NCBI GenBank assembly: GCA_944472155.2
Contig: OX235273.1
Location: forward strand, 36,615,204-36,679,203
Reading direction: 5' to 3'
Source of the DNA: Trichobilharzia szidati
Lineage: Eukaryota > Platyhelminthes > Trematoda > Strigeidida > Schistosomatidae
DNA: 64,000 bases
Shown: positions 61,676 to 64,000 of the stretch, piece after piece
Numbering within the stretch: position 1 is the stretch's first letter
How the letters are laid out: each line of letters starts with the position of its first letter
Notes under the pieces: generated by a model
Databases searched by the model: none
Told to the model about the DNA's origin: nothing
What the model saw: only the letters and a program-made list of their open reading frames with translations
Made by a program: the position numbers and the translations under genes

Positions 61676-64000
61676 ATGCCGTCGTTAACTCCACAGTTAG
61701 AAAGGAGTAATGAAGCTGATTTTCCTGAAAGCAACGAGAATAAATCACGCTATATGATAGAATTGGAGCTAGCGAAATTGCGCATAGTCCAAAAAGAGAA
61801 AGAAATGGAATTGGAAAGATTACGACAAGGTAGTCGCGAATGTTCTTGTCACAATAAATTGCCTTACAAACCTTCTACTTCTCATAAAGTCTCTGTATCT
61901 CCTAATGATGAGTTCGCCAGAACCATATCTAAGTTTCTGGACATGCTTAAAAGATATCAATATTTTAAGATGGATGCCGATGAACTTGAGTGTTGGATCA
62001 ATGAAAAACTGCAAACCTATGCAAACGAGGATTTTAAAGAACTCAGTAATCTTCAGCTGAAAAAACAGAAACATCAAGAGCTTGAGTTCGAAGTAACAGT
62101 TCATGCTGAAACACTGTCAGCTCTGGATTCTGCGGGAGAAGAAATGATTGGTCAGGGGTACTACGCAACAGATATTATCAAAAACCGTCTTGATGAATTG
62201 CATGTCCTGTGGGAAAGGTTTATGGCTATTTTCAGAGAAAAATCACGTCTTATTAACTTAACGCTTAAATTTGTCCAGTTTTCACGCCAGGTCGACGAGA
62301 TACTTTTCTGGATACGTGAAAAAGAAACTTACGTAACATCAGAGGATTTCAGTCAAGACTTGGAACATGTTGAGACACTTCAAAAAACGTTTGATGAGTT
62401 TATAAAGGATCTCGAGTATCAAGAAAGTCGTGCCGAAGACATCTACCGGAAGGTAGATGAACTTCTAAAAGAGGAATTTCCTGAGGATGCCCTAGTGATA
62501 GAAAAGTCCAGAGAGGTTCGCAAAGCTCTAGAACATCTGAAGGGTCTGACTAGAAAACGACAAGAAAAGCTCCTGGAAACCTATGAGATACAGCGCTTCT
62601 TTAGAAACATAGATAGAGCTATATCATGGGTGAATGAAAAGTCCATTCCTTTATCCATTGAGGACTGTGGTCGTGATCTTGCCTCAGTCCAAGCCTTACA
62701 AAGGAAGCACGAAGCATTAGAAAGGGATTTGACTGCCCTAGATAAAAAGATTGTTCAACTTGGAGATGATGCTAAGGCGCTTGCACAGAAGCATCCTGAT
62801 TTGCAAGACACTTTACAAGGCAAGTATGACGCCTTCATCACTGCATGGGATAAGTTGAAAAGTCAGGCTGTAGGTAGGAGAGGTAAACTGGAAGAGTCAT
62901 TCAAGATGCATCGCTTTTTGGCTGACTGGAGAGACGTGAGTATCTGGATGAATGACATGAAGACGTTAATATTGGCGGATGATTTGGCAAAGGATGTAGC
63001 TGGTGCTGAAGCCCAAGTAGAGCGACATAAGGAATACACCTCTGAGATAAATTCTCAAGCTGACAGTTTCGATAAATGCATGCAAGAAGGTCAGGCATTA
63101 CTAAGTGTTGGCCATCCCTGTAGTAGAGACATAGCTGCTAAACTTTCCACCCTTGAAAGAGAGAGAGCCTCCCTGATGCAGTTGTGTGAGGAAAGACGTG
63201 AACAACTAGAACAGTGTATGGGCCTTCAGTATTTTTACCGCGACGCTGAACAGTCGGAATCTTGGATTGGTAAGCAAGAGGCCCTCCTAGAAATAAAAGA
63301 TGTGGGAGACTCACTCGATTCTGTCGAACCACTCATAAGGCAACATGAAGACTTCGAAAATTCACTTTTAAAACAAGAAGAAAAGATGCGACAACTTGAT
63401 GAATTCGCTGCAAAATTAATCGAGTCAAACCACTATGCGGCTGCACAGGTTCATGAGATTCAGGAAGGTCTTCAAAGTAGACGAAATGCATTAAAAGAGA
63501 AAGCTCAGAACCGCCGTCAGCATCTTCAAGATTCCCACCGTTACCAAATGTTCGATAGAGATGCAGATGAAATGCAGTCATGGATATCAGGAAAACTTAA
63601 AAATGCACTTGATGAAAGTTACAAAAACTCCACGAATTTGCAAACAAAGGTGCAGAAGCATCAGAGTTTTGAGTCAGAAATACAAGCGAACCAATCCCGC
63701 GTTGAAGGTATTAAAAGGACAGGTCAGGATTTGTTAAATGCAAACAACTACAACTCGCCAGAAATAAAAGTAAAGATTGAACAGTTGGATGAAACTTGGT
63801 CTCATCTCGTAAATGCCATGAGAGACAAGAAGAAAAATTTAGATCAAGCAAGTAGGCAACAACAGTTCGCTCGTAACGTAGAAGATGTAAAGTTATGGTT
63901 GAATGATGTTGAAGCTCAGATAGCCTCAGAGGATGTCGGTCGTGATGTAAACGATGTGATGAACGTACAAAAGCGACACAACTTGCTTGAATCTGATGTA
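61676..64000 (+). CDS. Gag-leader/alpha-spectrin chimeric polyprotein, partial at right edge
   Basis: ATG 61676 opens 775 codons with no stop. The first about 95 residues look element-derived: a charged coiled coil (MIELELAKLRIVQKEKEMEL) and a Cys-rich SRECSCHNK, like the N-terminus of BEL/Pao Gag. From about YQYFKMDADELECWINEK (near 61950) the frame becomes alpha-spectrin and runs through about six repeats in register. There are no introns. The ATG at 61664 is out of frame and closes after six codons, so 61676 is the likely start. Overlaid on copy 1, the frame would run about 1100 codons to the TGA and about 1350 to the final TAA. Confidence 0.8.
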   Translation, partial: MPSLTPQLERSNEADFPESNENKSRYMIELELAKLRIVQKEKEMELERLRQGSRECSCHNKLPYKPSTSHKVSVSPNDEFARTISKFLDMLKRYQYFKMDADELECWINEKLQTYANEDFKELSNLQLKKQKHQELEFEVTVHAETLSALDSAGEEMIGQGYYATDIIKNRLDELHVLWERFMAIFREKSRLINLTLKFVQFSRQVDEILFWIREKETYVTSEDFSQDLEHVETLQKTFDEFIKDLEYQESRAEDIYRKVDELLKEEFPEDALVIEKSREVRKALEHLKGLTRKRQEKLLETYEIQRFFRNIDRAISWVNEKSIPLSIEDCGRDLASVQALQRKHEALERDLTALDKKIVQLGDDAKALAQKHPDLQDTLQGKYDAFITAWDKLKSQAVGRRGKLEESFKMHRFLADWRDVSIWMNDMKTLILADDLAKDVAGAEAQVERHKEYTSEINSQADSFDKCMQEGQALLSVGHPCSRDIAAKLSTLERERASLMQLCEERREQLEQCMGLQYFYRDAEQSESWIGKQEALLEIKDVGDSLDSVEPLIRQHEDFENSLLKQEEKMRQLDEFAAKLIESNHYAAAQVHEIQEGLQSRRNALKEKAQNRRQHLQDSHRYQMFDRDADEMQSWISGKLKNALDESYKNSTNLQTKVQKHQSFESEIQANQSRVEGIKRTGQDLLNANNYNSPEIKVKIEQLDETWSHLVNAMRDKKKNLDQASRQQQFARNVEDVKLWLNDVEAQIASEDVGRDVNDVMNVQKRHNLLESDV

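Larger units (their letters stand above)
61221..64000 (+). mobile_element. BEL/Pao-type element carrying spectrin, copy 2 (5' part)
   Basis: It starts with a 392-bp LTR, a short leader with a direct repeat (AAAGTTTCGAACAGTA twice), then one uninterrupted frame from ATG 61676 to the window edge. Aligning with copy 1 (base 62465 equals base 1) shows they are the same chimeric element. The spectrin part of the two copies differs by about 1.2 percent, by eye count. DPP3 and the 3' end should lie to the right of this window. Confidence 0.88.

Noticed and set aside
1..64000. CRISPR arrays, rRNA or tRNA genes, telomere repeats
   Set aside because: None seen on either strand; the regular repeats are all LTR-element or microsatellite sequence.

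Overview
This is a eukaryotic window, most likely from a trematode flatworm of the genus Schistosoma. The evidence is the mix of BEL/Pao and Ty3/Gypsy LTR retrotransposons, Penelope-like (PLE) fragments with a GIY-YIG domain, AT-rich intergenic DNA, and a gene built from a signal-peptide exon followed by very small symmetric exons, the layout of schistosome micro-exon genes (MEGs). The species cannot be fixed from the sequence.

Layout. (1) 1-3641 is the 3' part of an LTR element whose body is not retrotransposon protein: it is intronless alpha-spectrin repeat sequence joined in frame to dipeptidyl-peptidase III (DPP3), then the BEL/Pao C-terminal domain, then a 392-bp LTR. (2) 3642-5890 has no recognisable gene. 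(3) 6157-10604 is one Ty3/Gypsy copy (plus strand) flanked on both sides by a ~270-bp segment called X here. (4) 10605-20829 and 23211-34156 are the arms of a large inverted repeat around a 2.4-kb spacer of decayed PLE sequence. Each arm carries a copy of a secreted, MEG-like multi-exon gene, the two transcribed head-to-head away from the spacer. I traced exons from a TATA box and signal peptide to a terminal exon on the left arm; the right-arm copy is broken in its 3' part. (5) 34157-53537 is a head-to-tail tandem array of the same Gypsy insertion on the minus strand, with an exact 4153-bp period, five LTRs and 4.6 internal regions. (6) 53538-60000 is mostly unassigned, with a PLE fragment near 56.1-56.9 kb. 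(7) 60045-60805 holds an intronless ferritin-like gene. (8) 61221-64000 is the 5' LTR and 5' half of a second copy of the BEL-spectrin-DPP3 element.

The parts fit together as an amplicon. The 5 bp after the 3' LTR of the first BEL copy (CTGAT, 3642-3646) equal the 5 bp before the 5' LTR of the second (61216-61220). This is what a target-site duplication looks like if both are the same insertion in successive units of a tandem repeat of about 62.46 kb. Inside that unit are a palindrome with duplicated MEG-like genes and a retroelement array that grew on one arm only. The Gypsy copies on both arms share old lesions and the same flank, so the Gypsy insertion predates the palindrome and the array arose afterwards. 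The most novel item is the host-gene-carrying BEL/Pao element; next are the nested amplification structure and the asymmetric MEG-like gene pair.
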